Source: Alphaproteobacteria bacterium
GTDB taxonomy: Bacteria > Pseudomonadota > Alphaproteobacteria > Rickettsiales > UBA8987
Reading direction: 5' to 3'
NCBI GenBank assembly: GCA_030429625.1
Contig: JAUIFA010000007.1
Coordinates: forward strand, 1 to 43,489
Length of the DNA stretch: 43,489 nt
Position numbers and translations under genes: made by a program. This document shows positions 1 to 7,481 of the stretch, one piece after another; position 1 is the stretch's first letter; each line of letters begins with the position of its first letter. Under the pieces are notes generated by a model. It did not search any database. It had not been told where the DNA came from and saw only the letters and a list, made by a program, of their open reading frames with translations.

Positions 1-561
1 AATTATGTGGTTGTAGAAGATGATTATTGGAACGAAGGTCTAACAGAGGTGGATGTTTCAGGCGTAACGGCCGAAGCAGTTGGTGTGATTTTGGATGACA
101 GAGAGAATGACCTAAATATTGTGGGTAGTGATGGTACTGATTACATAGAAACAGGCATGGGTAATGATGTCATAACAGGTGGAGCTGGCGATGATGAGTT
201 AGCAGGTGGCGCCGGTGATGATATCTTTGTCTTTACGGGTAATGATGGTGAAGATACGATCATTGACTTTGCTATTGGTGAGGACAAAATTGATTTAAGC
301 CAGTTTGTATCGGATTTCTCAGACATTATTATTATAGGCAGTGGTAGCTCCGCCTTTATCGGTGTGGATAATACCTTTACAAGTATTATGTTGGAAAATG
401 TTAATGCAGCTGATTTAAGCGCTGATGATTTTATCATCAATAATGCAGGAATAGTTATTCCAAGAATTGAATTTGAAGAGGATGTAAGCATTATTGGTGA
501 TGGAAATGAAGACATCATTGGAACACCTATTATTGTTGATGACAGCTATATGTTTATTTAA
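1..561 (+). CDS. RTX-type calcium-binding secreted protein, C-terminal end (5' partial)
   Basis: The frame is open from the first base, so the gene begins outside the window; the GTG at 7 is internal. The visible 186 residues carry about four glycine/aspartate nonapeptides of the GGxGxDxUx type (for example GGAGDDELA, GGAGDDIFV), followed by a segment 'DTIIDFAIGEDKIDLSQF' that is the usual transition after RTX repeats in serralysin-like and other type I-secreted proteins. Known for the family: the repeats bind calcium and fold outside the cell, and the C-terminal part carries the signal for an ABC/HlyD/TolC exporter. No protease or lipase domain is visible, so the activity of the whole protein is unknown. 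A strong terminator follows. No exporter gene lies in the window. Confidence 0.85.
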   Translation, partial: NYVVVEDDYWNEGLTEVDVSGVTAEAVGVILDDRENDLNIVGSDGTDYIETGMGNDVITGGAGDDELAGGAGDDIFVFTGNDGEDTIIDFAIGEDKIDLSQFVSDFSDIIIIGSGSSAFIGVDNTFTSIMLENVNAADLSADDFIINNAGIVIPRIEFEEDVSIIGDGNEDIIGTPIIVDDSYMFI

Positions 562-597
562 GTCAATATACAAGCTGTGTGGGTGAGCCCCTATAGG

Positions 598-637
598 AAA
601 ACCCTCCGATAATGATTATCGGGGGGTTTTCTTTGCT
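598..637 (+). terminator. Rho-independent terminator after the RTX gene
   Basis: A 15-bp stem (598-612 with 616-630, one G-U pair) closes a TGA loop and runs into a T-rich tract. It separates the RTX gene from the ribosomal protein operon. Confidence 0.88.
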
Positions 638-664
638 TTAGTCCTCAAAATAATGATTTTTTGC

Positions 665-692
665 TTGTGATTTGCCAAATAGCTGGTATATA
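665..692 (+). promoter_or_regulatory. Probable promoter of rpmI-rplT
   Basis: TTGTGA (665-670) and TATATA (687-692) are 16 bp apart, and the -10 is preceded by TGG, giving an extended -10. Transcription would start near 699 and leave a leader of about 88 nt before rpmI. Confidence 0.5.
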
Positions 693-699
693 AACCCCC

Positions 700-787
700 T
701 CTACAGTGCTCGCTTGCGCTTTGGTATGCCTTGCAGCCCCATCCGTTAAGGATGTTTTTTTAACCCTTATGTATAAGGAATGATGAA
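700..787 (+). promoter_or_regulatory. rpmI leader with terminator-like and SD-masking hairpins
   Basis: Seen: CATCC (740-744) pairs with GGATG (750-754) and is followed by seven T residues, like a weak intrinsic terminator. Just after it, CCTTAT (765-770) can pair with ATAAGG (773-778), covering the AAGGAA ribosome binding site of rpmI. Known: rpmI-rplT operons in other bacteria are autoregulated through L20 binding to the leader. That the same happens here is inference. Confidence 0.35.
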
Positions 788-985
788 ATGCCAAAAATGA
801 AAACAAAAAGCGGTGTTAAAAAACGCTTCTCTCTTACAAGTAGCGGTAAAGTACGCTCCAACCAGTCGGGTAAAAAACACGGCATGGTTAAACGTACTAA
901 AAGCCAACTTCGTAATCAACGCGGAACAACCATTCTTAACGATGCCGATGCGCGCATCATTAAGAAGTTCATGCCTTACGGTTAA
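788..985 (+). CDS. rpmI: 50S ribosomal protein L35
   Basis: This 65-residue, strongly basic protein is the large-subunit protein L35. The N-terminus [14 protein letters not shown], the [14 protein letters not shown] segment and the length all match the family. The start ATG is 7 nt after the AAGGAA ribosome binding site. rplT follows 24 nt later, the usual pairing. In many bacteria infC precedes rpmI in the same operon; here the upstream neighbour is an unrelated RTX gene ended by its own terminator, so infC must be elsewhere. Confidence 0.97.
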   Translation: MPKMKTKSGVKKRFSLTSSGKVRSNQSGKKHGMVKRTKSQLRNQRGTTILNDADARIIKKFMPYG

Positions 986-1009
986 TCAAAGATAAGAGAG
1001 GAATAAGAA

Positions 1010-1375
1010 ATGTCTCGTGTAAAAACTGGTGTGGTTCGTAAGAACCGTCATAAAAAAATATTAAAAATGGCTAAAGGCTTCCGCGGTCGTGGGAGAACCT
1101 GTTTTAGAGTTGCCGTACAACGTGTCGAAAAATCATTGCAATATGCGTATCGTGACCGTCGTACCAAAAAACGTGATTTTCGCCGTTTGTGGATCACACG
1201 GATTAATGCCGGTGTGCGTCAACATGGTTTGGTCTATTCACAGTTTATCAATGGTCTAAAGCTGGCCAATATCGATCTAGATCGCAAAGTGTTGGCAGAA
1301 CTGGCGGTGAGCGAGCCCAAAACATTTGAGGATATCTGTAAACAAGCTAAGGCAGCCCTCGATAAAGCCGCATAA
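1010..1375 (+). CDS. rplT: 50S ribosomal protein L20
   Basis: L20 is an assembly-critical large-subunit protein that binds 23S rRNA and, in several bacteria, its own mRNA leader. The 121-residue product has the family signatures [17 protein letters not shown] at the N-terminus, [15 protein letters not shown], then [18 protein letters not shown], and the C-terminal domain with [21 protein letters not shown] good AGAGGAATA ribosome binding site precedes the ATG. It is cotranscribed with rpmI and followed by a terminator or attenuator before pheS. Confidence 0.97.
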   Translation: MSRVKTGVVRKNRHKKILKMAKGFRGRGRTCFRVAVQRVEKSLQYAYRDRRTKKRDFRRLWITRINAGVRQHGLVYSQFINGLKLANIDLDRKVLAELAVSEPKTFEDICKQAKAALDKAA

Positions 1376-1398
1376 ATAATCGATAAAAGCAATATATC

Positions 1399-1444
1399 AA
1401 AGGGTTGTATGGGGGTAGTATTCCGTGCAGCCCTTTTTATTTTC
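1399..1444 (+). terminator. Terminator/attenuator between rplT and pheS
   Basis: Bases 1399-1412 pair fully (three G-U pairs) with 1423-1436, and the hairpin runs into TTTTATTTTC. It ends rplT transcripts. Because it lies only 16 nt before pheS and no other pheS promoter is obvious, partial read-through, that is attenuation, is plausible. Confidence 0.75.
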
Positions 1445-1460
1445 TAAATAGGGAAGACAA

Positions 1461-2534
1461 ATGGACTCATTGTTGCAACTCAAGGCAGAAGCCACAAAAG
1501 AAGTTGAAGCGTCCAAAGATTTGGACGCTTTAGAACAGGTGCGTGTGGCGTATCTGGGTAAAAAAGGTGCTATCCAAGAAAAGATGAAAGGTCTGGGTCA
1601 AATGGATCCGGAAGAGCGCAAAAGCTACGGTTCTGAACTGAACCAACTGAAAAATCAGGTTACAGAACTCATTGAAAAAAGCAAAAAAGCGTTGGAAAAA
1701 GCGGCGTTGGATGCGCGTTTGGCATCAGAATCTTTGGACGTGACCCTGCCGGCTCGTCAGAAAGAAGAAGGCTCAGTACATCCGGTCAGTCAGGTCATTG
1801 AAGAATGCACCGAGATTTTGGCCAATCAGGGATTTGAGGTGGTGTATGGCCCTCAGATTGAGGACGATTTCCATAATTTTACCGCGCTGAATATTCCGCC
1901 GGAACATCCCGCGCGTCAGATGCACGATACGTTTTATTTCCCAGAAGACGAAAAGGGTGAGCGCTCGGTGTTGCGTACGCATACATCTTCGGTGCAAATC
2001 CGCTACATGGAAAACAACAAGCCGCCTTATCGGGTCATTGCTCCAGGGCGAACCTATCGCTGTGATTCGGACATTACCCATTCGCCGATGTTCCACCAGA
2101 TTGAAGGGCTGTACATCGACAAAAACATTACCATGGCGCATCTTAAAGGCTGCTTGATCAACTTTGTGCAGCAATTTTTTGGGGTGGATGAAGTGCCAGT
2201 GCGTTTTCGCCCGAGCTTCTTCCCGTTTACTGAGCCAAGTGCGGAGATGGACATTGGCTGCTCACGCGCACAGGGCGATTTTAAAATTGGCGGCGATGAT
2301 TGGATGGAAATTCTTGGCTGCGGTATGGTCCACCCAAACGTGCTAAAGAATGTGGGTGTTGATCCAGACGAATATCAGGGCTTTGCCTTTGGCATTGGCA
2401 TTGAGCGTTTGGCGATGCTCAAATATGGCATTGCCGATTTGCGTACTTTTTATGAAGCGGACATACGCTGGTTAGAACATTACAACTTTGCCCCTTTGGA
2501 TATTCCGACTTTGACAGGAGGGTTGTCACGATGA
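1461..2534 (+). CDS. pheS: Phenylalanine--tRNA ligase alpha subunit
   Basis: PheS forms the catalytic half of the (alpha-beta)2 synthetase that charges tRNA-Phe. The 357 residues match the bacterial family. An N-terminal coiled-coil arm (about 1-85, rich in Lys/Glu/Leu) precedes the class II core. Motif 2 is in '[20 protein letters not shown]', and motif 3 in '[17 protein letters not shown]' near the C-terminus. The GGAAGA before the ATG is the ribosome binding site. The stop overlaps the pheT start by 4 nt (ATGA), so the subunits are translationally coupled and made in equal amounts. Confidence 0.97.
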   Translation: MDSLLQLKAEATKEVEASKDLDALEQVRVAYLGKKGAIQEKMKGLGQMDPEERKSYGSELNQLKNQVTELIEKSKKALEKAALDARLASESLDVTLPARQKEEGSVHPVSQVIEECTEILANQGFEVVYGPQIEDDFHNFTALNIPPEHPARQMHDTFYFPEDEKGERSVLRTHTSSVQIRYMENNKPPYRVIAPGRTYRCDSDITHSPMFHQIEGLYIDKNITMAHLKGCLINFVQQFFGVDEVPVRFRPSFFPFTEPSAEMDIGCSRAQGDFKIGGDDWMEILGCGMVHPNVLKNVGVDPDEYQGFAFGIGIERLAMLKYGIADLRTFYEADIRWLEHYNFAPLDIPTLTGGLSR

Positions 2535-5014
2535 AATTTACCTTAAGCTGGCTCAAAGAATATTTAGACACAGACGCGACGCTGGATGAAATCTCCCACA
2601 CGCTTACGGCCATTGGGCTGGAGGTGGAAGAGGTTGTCGACAAGGCACAAGAGCTGGATGATTTTATTGTTGCAGAAGTTCTTGAAGCCCAACCGCACCC
2701 CAATGCTGACAAGTTGCGGGTGTGTAAGGTCAATAATGGTACAGAAACACTACAAATTGTTTGCGGTGCGCCCAACGCACGGGCAGGGATTAAGGTTGCT
2801 TTGGCGCAGGTGGGAACGTGGATTCCTAACGGCAATTTTAAGATTAAAAAATCCAAAATCCGTGACGTGGAAAGTTGCGGTATGATGTGTTCGGCCGACG
2901 AATTGAATTTAGGCACAGACGCTGCGGGCATTATTGAGTTGCCTGAACAAGCGGTTGTTGGTGATAAAATTGCTGCCTATGTGGGGGCGGACGATCCGGT
3001 CATTGAAATTGCTATCACCCCCAACCGTAGCGATGCGTTGGGGGTCTATGGCATTGCGCGGGACTTAGCGGCGGCAGGTCTGGGGAATTTGGTGCCTTTG
3101 TCTTCCTGTGGAACGCAAAGCGTTAGCACAGGATTCATGGATTCTGCGCAGCCTAAAGGCTCGCAGAATGACGATGCGTTACAGGATGAGTTCCAGAACA
3201 TATTAGATCAAGGCAGCTTTGCTTCTTCCACTAATGTTTCAATTGAGAACCAAGACAAAGCCCCGTTCTTTATTGGGCGAACCTTTAAGAACGTCAAAAA
3301 TGGTGCGTCACCCGCATGGTTAAAACAACGTTTGGAATCCATTGGTTTGAAACCGATTTCTGCTTTGGTAGACATCACCAATTATCTAACCTTTGCTTTT
3401 GGCCGCCCGGCGCATGTGTATGACGTGGCCAAGCTAAAGGGGGACCTCACCGTGCGTGAGGCCAAATCCGGAGAAAAAATCACCGCATTGGACGAAAAAG
3501 AATATACCCTGGAAGCGGGGATGACGATCATTGCCGATGAAAAAAATCCGGTGGCCATTGGCGGTATTATCGGCGGGTTGGAAAGCGGAGTGAGTGAAGA
3601 AACTCAGGATATTTTCTTAGAAATTGCTTTGTTTGACCCGATTGCAGTAGCCGAAACCGGACGTAAATTGCAAATTGATTCCGACGCACGTTACCGTTTT
3701 GAGCGCGGGGTGAGCGCGGCGACACTCAAACATTTTATCACGGCCAGCAATTTGATTGTGGAATTGTGCGGTGGTGAGAAGGTGGAAGTGAGCAAGCCGG
3801 TGGTGGCCGGGTCAATCCCAATGGAACGGGTGCAGATTGCTTTCAATCCACAGCGTGTTGGTGAACTAATAGGCATGGACGTATCCAAAGCAGAGTGCAG
3901 CACCATCTTACAGGCGCTGGGCTTCACGGTGGAAGATAAAGGCGAGGCGTTGCAGCTGGGTGTGCCGTCTTTCCGTCCGGATGTGACGATGGAAACCGAT
4001 GTGGTAGAAGAAATAGCACGCATTTATGGCTACGATAAGATTCCGGTGGCCGAATTGCCGACGATTACCGCGCGCAATGCGGCGCTTGAGCCATCTGTCC
4101 GCCGCCTTTCTGAAGCGCGGCGTGTGTTGGCTGCCAGCGGGTTGCATGAAGCACTAACCTTTTCTTTTATGAGCCAAAAAGACGCAGAATTATTTTCTTC
4201 TGGCCAGAAATTGGTCGAACTTTCCAATCCCATCAGCAACGATTTAAAATACATGGCGCCTTCGGTGCTGCCTAATTTAATCAATGCGTTAGGGCGAAAC
4301 ATTGCCCGTGGCTTTACCGATGTGGCATTGTTCGAGGTTTCTGGTGTTTTCAAAAGCCATCAGCCAGAAGAGTATGAGCAGGTCATTAGCGCACTGAGAA
4401 GTGGTGACAAGATTGGCCGCAACACACACGATGCCACCCGAAAGGTTGATGTGTTTGATATTAAGGCCGATTTGTTTGCGGCGCTGGCGGTGTATAATAT
4501 GGATGAAGAGAAAGTGCAAATTACTCGTGATGTTCCGGGTTATTTCCACCCTGGCCGCAGTGGTGCGGTAAAACAAGGAAAGAACGTCATTGCCTATTTT
4601 GGGCAGATTCACCCTGGTGTGGCCAAGCAGATGGACATCAAGCAAGACGTGGTTGCGTTTGAGTTATTGGTTGACCGTTTGCCTCAAGCGCGGCCAAAGA
4701 AGAGCTTTTCCAAAGGCAAGCTGGAGCTTTCTAACTTCCAATCGGTAGAGCGGGATTTCGCCTTTATCGTCAATGACAACGTGCCTGCGGGTGATATTGT
4801 TCAGGCAGTGAAAAAGGCCGAGCGGCAATTGTTGGATTCGGTGCAAGTCTTTGATGTCTATAGCGGCAAAGGTGTAGAAGAGGGCAAGAAATCCGTGGCG
4901 TTGAGCGTCAAATTGCAACCCAAAGACCGTACCTTGACCGACGAAGAGATCGAAAAAGTTGCCAGCACCATCATCACCAACGTTGAGAAATCTGTGGGCG
5001 GTGTGCTGCGTTAA
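2531..5014 (+). CDS. pheT: Phenylalanine--tRNA ligase beta subunit, with an in-frame repeat insertion
   Basis: PheT is the beta subunit that binds tRNA-Phe and edits mischarged Tyr-tRNA. The domains are in normal order: an N-terminal EMAP/OB-type tRNA-binding domain (about 40-150, with [10 protein letters not shown]), the B3/4 editing domain starting near [16 protein letters not shown], the B5 region, and the C-terminal ferredoxin-fold anticodon-binding domain (about 735-827, with [10 protein letters not shown]). At 827 residues it is longer than E. coli PheT (795). The extra length includes residues about 190-214 (SSCGTQ...KGSQND), encoded by a palindromic repeat whose near-twin lies just downstream of the gene. 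The insert sits in the linker between the N-terminal part and B3/4, where it may be tolerated. The frame is intact, so the protein is probably functional. Confidence 0.96.
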   Translation: MKFTLSWLKEYLDTDATLDEISHTLTAIGLEVEEVVDKAQELDDFIVAEVLEAQPHPNADKLRVCKVNNGTETLQIVCGAPNARAGIKVALAQVGTWIPNGNFKIKKSKIRDVESCGMMCSADELNLGTDAAGIIELPEQAVVGDKIAAYVGADDPVIEIAITPNRSDALGVYGIARDLAAAGLGNLVPLSSCGTQSVSTGFMDSAQPKGSQNDDALQDEFQNILDQGSFASSTNVSIENQDKAPFFIGRTFKNVKNGASPAWLKQRLESIGLKPISALVDITNYLTFAFGRPAHVYDVAKLKGDLTVREAKSGEKITALDEKEYTLEAGMTIIADEKNPVAIGGIIGGLESGVSEETQDIFLEIALFDPIAVAETGRKLQIDSDARYRFERGVSAATLKHFITASNLIVELCGGEKVEVSKPVVAGSIPMERVQIAFNPQRVGELIGMDVSKAECSTILQALGFTVEDKGEALQLGVPSFRPDVTMETDVVEEIARIYGYDKIPVAELPTITARNAALEPSVRRLSEARRVLAASGLHEALTFSFMSQKDAELFSSGQKLVELSNPISNDLKYMAPSVLPNLINALGRNIARGFTDVALFEVSGVFKSHQPEEYEQVISALRSGDKIGRNTHDATRKVDVFDIKADLFAALAVYNMDEEKVQITRDVPGYFHPGRSGAVKQGKNVIAYFGQIHPGVAKQMDIKQDVVAFELLVDRLPQARPKKSFSKGKLELSNFQSVERDFAFIVNDNVPAGDIVQAVKKAERQLLDSVQVFDVYSGKGVEEGKKSVALSVKLQPKDRTLTDEEIEKVASTIITNVEKSVGGVLR
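3100..3172 (+). repeat. Palindromic repeat inserted within pheT (copy 1)
   Basis: Bases 3126-3172 are identical over 47 bp to 5053-5099 downstream of the gene. The whole 73-bp unit begins GTCTTCCTGTG and ends GCAGAATGAC. It folds as two hairpins: CCTGTG with CACAGG, and ATTCTGCGCAGCC with GGCTCGCAGAAT. It is read through in frame as about 24 codons of pheT. It resembles in principle the Rickettsia palindromic elements, which also sit in frame inside genes; no sequence identity to those is claimed. Confidence 0.85.
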
Positions 5015-5021
5015 TCAGCCA

Positions 5022-5099
5022 GTCATCCTGTGAAACGCGTTGATAGCGTTTTGCACAGGATTCATGGATTCTGCGCAGCCTAAAGGCTCGCAGAATGAC
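5022..5099 (+). repeat. Palindromic repeat downstream of pheT (copy 2)
   Basis: This is a 78-bp unit with complementary ends, GTCATCCTG and CAGAATGAC. It has two inner hairpins: CCTGTGAAACGC with GCGTTTTGCACAGG (imperfect), and ATTCTGCGCAGCC with GGCTCGCAGAAT. It starts 8 nt after the pheT stop and may serve as a bidirectional terminator between pheT and the convergent DUF481 gene. Confidence 0.85.
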
Positions 5100-5110
5100 A
5101 TAAAGAGAAA

Positions 5111-6115
5111 TTAGAAATCATAACCCACAGTGATTTTGGTGGTTGTGTCTGTATTATCACGTCCCGCGGGCACATCGGAAATATGCTCAATATCAAATCC
5201 TGCTTTCAGGTATAAGCTTTCAGAAAGCTTGGATTTTATGGCTGTTTCTGACTCGGTAATGGTAGAATCACTTCCTACAGAAATGGTCAGATCTTCAGTC
5301 AGGCTAATATTTTTAGCAATTTTCCAATCAATTTTTGTGCTGCCACGACCCAGAAAGCTGTTTTCATCATCGCCGTTTTTAAGGCTGGCTTGGCGCGCAC
5401 CAAGACCGGCTTCACCAATGACGGTTAAGTCATCTTCTTTGATCAGATAATGACCATAACCCACCAACTCTGAGGTGCGATATTCGTAGCCGGAAAAACG
5501 ATCATTAACATATTCAAGCTCACCAAAGCTGTAATTGAGTTCAGAAAGAGGATAACGAATCTGATCTTTCACACGATACTCTTCGTCGGTATTGACGCTA
5601 TTTTCTTCGCCAAGATCCACTGTGGCTTTAATAGTATTTTCCCATTTTTCCCAATAGCTGTTAAGCTTACCCACAAAGTTCAATTGTTGTTTGTCAGTAT
5701 TACCGGTTTTGACGTTGGCACCAAATTCGATGTTGCCGTCCCAGCGGAAATCTGCGTTGTCGCCTGCCGCCGGAGCGATGGACGCGATTTCTGTTGCCGC
5801 ATGTGCTTCTTCCACAGGGGCAGGAGCAGAAATGGTGAGATCCACCACAGCTTGTTCTTGTGCTTTGGTGTTTCCTGCCTCAACAAATTGATCCACCAAT
5901 GTAGCCAGTTCAGGGTTGTCGGCTTTGACAGAGTTAATAACCGATGCCATCACATAAGCATTGCCACTTTGTTTGGCGCTGTTAAGAATTTCGACAATTT
6001 CTGTAGGCAAGGTGTTGGCTGATTCGGTTTGGCTTTCTGCCCGTACATAGGAAAAAGAAACCATGGCCACTGCCGCGATAGCAATAAGTAATGTGCTGAT
6101 AATAACTCTCTTCAT
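5111..6115 (-). CDS. DUF481 (YdiY-like) outer-membrane protein
   Basis: This 334-residue protein has a clear signal peptide (about 1-26, cleavage near SYVRA-ES). A low-complexity Ala/Pro/Glu periplasmic segment extends to about residue 125, followed by a DUF481 beta-barrel-like domain. The signs of that domain are 'GNIEFGANVKTGNTDKQQ', regularly alternating aromatic strands and a C-terminal phenylalanine ('KITVGYDF') typical of outer-membrane barrels. Members such as E. coli YdiY are called salt-induced outer-membrane proteins; the function is not established. The N-terminal 100 residues before the barrel are longer than in YdiY. It is monocistronic and convergent with pheT. Confidence 0.8.
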   Translation of the reverse strand: MKRVIISTLLIAIAAVAMVSFSYVRAESQTESANTLPTEIVEILNSAKQSGNAYVMASVINSVKADNPELATLVDQFVEAGNTKAQEQAVVDLTISAPAPVEEAHAATEIASIAPAAGDNADFRWDGNIEFGANVKTGNTDKQQLNFVGKLNSYWEKWENTIKATVDLGEENSVNTDEEYRVKDQIRYPLSELNYSFGELEYVNDRFSGYEYRTSELVGYGHYLIKEDDLTVIGEAGLGARQASLKNGDDENSFLGRGSTKIDWKIAKNISLTEDLTISVGSDSTITESETAIKSKLSESLYLKAGFDIEHISDVPAGRDNTDTTTKITVGYDF

Positions 6116-6203
6116 TTTAACTCTCTCTTAAACATTAGGTTGGCCTTTTCATAAAGAATCTAAGAAAAATGTCAAGATATAGAGCTAAAATAATTTGTAG
6201 TAA

Positions 6204-6230
6204 TTGACGAAAAGTCATTTTTACTATAGT
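6204..6230 (+). promoter_or_regulatory. Possible promoter of the two-TM protein gene
   Basis: TTGACG (6204-6209) and TATAGT (6225-6230) are 15 bp apart, shorter than the usual 17. They lie about 40 bp before the start codon at 6268, in an AT-rich spacer shared with the divergent DUF481 gene. Confidence 0.35.
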
Positions 6231-6267
6231 CTGGGAAGGTTATTACCTTTTATATGGGGAAGAGTAT

Positions 6268-6918
6268 ATGGCTTATGAACGTTTTATTGACCGTCCTGAT
6301 AACAGAAGAATTATTAGAGACTGTTTAGATTTTACCTTACGAAAATACGGTTTGCCACCGCGGTGGGTTTTCTATTTCTTTGGTGTGGCAATCTTAACTA
6401 CCATTATCGCAATACACATGCTTTCTGTGGATGTAATGATCTTGGAAAAAGACGAACCATTTCCAGTGCAGAAAGTATTTTTTACCTTGATTGTTTCAGG
6501 GCTATTGATTTCCGGAACGGGGATTTTTGCTTATGCTATGGTGCATAAGTTCCGTGATATTCTAGTACAGACAGAGTTCCAAAACATGCTCTATTCTAGC
6601 TCTATGTCGATTGATACAGAATTTGTTGTCATTTCAAACAGAGAAAAAGAAATATTACATTACGACTATCATTTTGATCATGTCTTCATTGCCGACAGTA
6701 ATCAGCGTGCAAGTTTCTCCATGCTTGAGACCAGTGATGGGTTTACGGAAAAAGACAGAAAAGCATTTACCAAAGCCGTGGAAGAAAATAAACATGCGGA
6801 AATTCCGTTTACGTTAAAAGCCATTGGCAAAAAAGCAAAAGATCGTAAGTTGAATGTTGTTGTTGAGCCTTTAAGCCGTCCGGGAGGATATTGTGTGATA
6901 AGAGCGTATAATCAATAA
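6268..6918 (+). CDS. Two-TM membrane protein with a possible degenerate PAS-like domain
   Basis: Not recognised as a named family. The 216 residues have two membrane segments (about 33-58, WVFYFFGVAILTTII..., and 70-93, FFTLIVSGLLISGTGIFAYA) joined by a short loop. A cytoplasmic domain of about 120 residues follows. Its pattern 'SIDTEFVVISNREKEILHYD ...' ending with 'VVEPLSRPGGYCVIRAYN' looks like a PAS fold (small molecule or dimer sensing). No kinase, GGDEF or other output domain follows, so it could be an adaptor or a truncated sensor. GGGGAAGAG gives a strong ribosome binding site. It stands alone, with its own terminator. The PAS idea is inference from pattern only. Confidence 0.6.
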   Translation: MAYERFIDRPDNRRIIRDCLDFTLRKYGLPPRWVFYFFGVAILTTIIAIHMLSVDVMILEKDEPFPVQKVFFTLIVSGLLISGTGIFAYAMVHKFRDILVQTEFQNMLYSSSMSIDTEFVVISNREKEILHYDYHFDHVFIADSNQRASFSMLETSDGFTEKDRKAFTKAVEENKHAEIPFTLKAIGKKAKDRKLNVVVEPLSRPGGYCVIRAYNQ

Positions 6919-6941
6919 TATTTACATTCGGTGTATAATAT

Positions 6942-6972
6942 AAATGCCCGACCATTTGGTTGGGCATTTTTT
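6942..6972 (+). terminator. Rho-independent terminator
   Basis: Bases 6942-6954 pair with 6957-6969 (AAATGCCCGACCA against its complement, one G-U), followed by a T tract. It ends the gene at 6268-6918. Confidence 0.88.
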
Positions 6973-6992
6973 ATGCCAATGACTCTTTTATA

Positions 6993-7020
6993 TTGAAACC
7001 CATCAAAAAGCCTCTATATT
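6993..7020 (+). promoter_or_regulatory. Promoter of rpiB-lepA
   Basis: TTGAAA (6993-6998) and TATATT (7015-7020) are 16 bp apart. The expected start of transcription, near 7027, is only about 3 nt before the rpiB ATG at 7030, and no ribosome binding site is present. The mRNA may therefore be leaderless. Confidence 0.6.
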
Positions 7021-7029
7021 GCGCCCATT

Positions 7030-7479
7030 ATGAAAGAAATTATTGCAAAGAAAATTGCTGTTGGTTGTGATCATGCCGGTCTAGAACTGAAGAAAGTCAT
7101 TATTTCTGAATTAAAAGAGATGGGCGCGGAAGTCATCAATTGTGGGACAGATACAATAGATTCGGTGGATTACCCGGATTATGGAAGGAAGGTTGCAGAA
7201 ACAGTGCTTAGTGGTCAGGCTCAAATGGGTGTGGTGATTTGTGGAACAGGTATTGGCATTTCCATTGCTGCCAATCGATTTAATGGCATTCGCTGTGGCC
7301 TATGTCATAATGAATTTACCGCCAAGGTTACACGTGAGCATAATAACGCAAACATTCTGGCATTAGGTTCTAGGGTGGTTGATGAAGCCACAGCTTTAGA
7401 GTGTGTGCGTATTTTCTTTACTACAGAATTTGAAGGTGGCCGCCATCAGGCGCGCGTTGATAAGTTGGATAAACCATAA
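7030..7479 (+). CDS. rpiB: Ribose 5-phosphate isomerase B
   Basis: The enzyme interconverts ribose 5-phosphate and ribulose 5-phosphate in the pentose phosphate pathway. The 149 residues match the RpiB/LacAB family: GCDHAG at 12-17 (substrate-binding Asp14-His15), the active-site cysteine in [16 protein letters not shown] (Cys71), and the phosphate-binding C-terminal region ending [11 protein letters not shown]. The start is fixed by the promoter, which leaves almost no 5' leader. lepA begins 2 nt after the stop. An rpiB-lepA pair is unusual compared with the common rpiB-glyA arrangement in this class. Confidence 0.95.
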   Translation: MKEIIAKKIAVGCDHAGLELKKVIISELKEMGAEVINCGTDTIDSVDYPDYGRKVAETVLSGQAQMGVVICGTGIGISIAANRFNGIRCGLCHNEFTAKVTREHNNANILALGSRVVDEATALECVRIFFTTEFEGGRHQARVDKLDKP

Positions 7480-7481
7480 CT

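Noticed and set aside
141-518. Minus-strand frame opposite the first RTX fragment
   Set aside because: It is the same repeat-shadow effect, and the plus-strand frame has clear RTX motifs.
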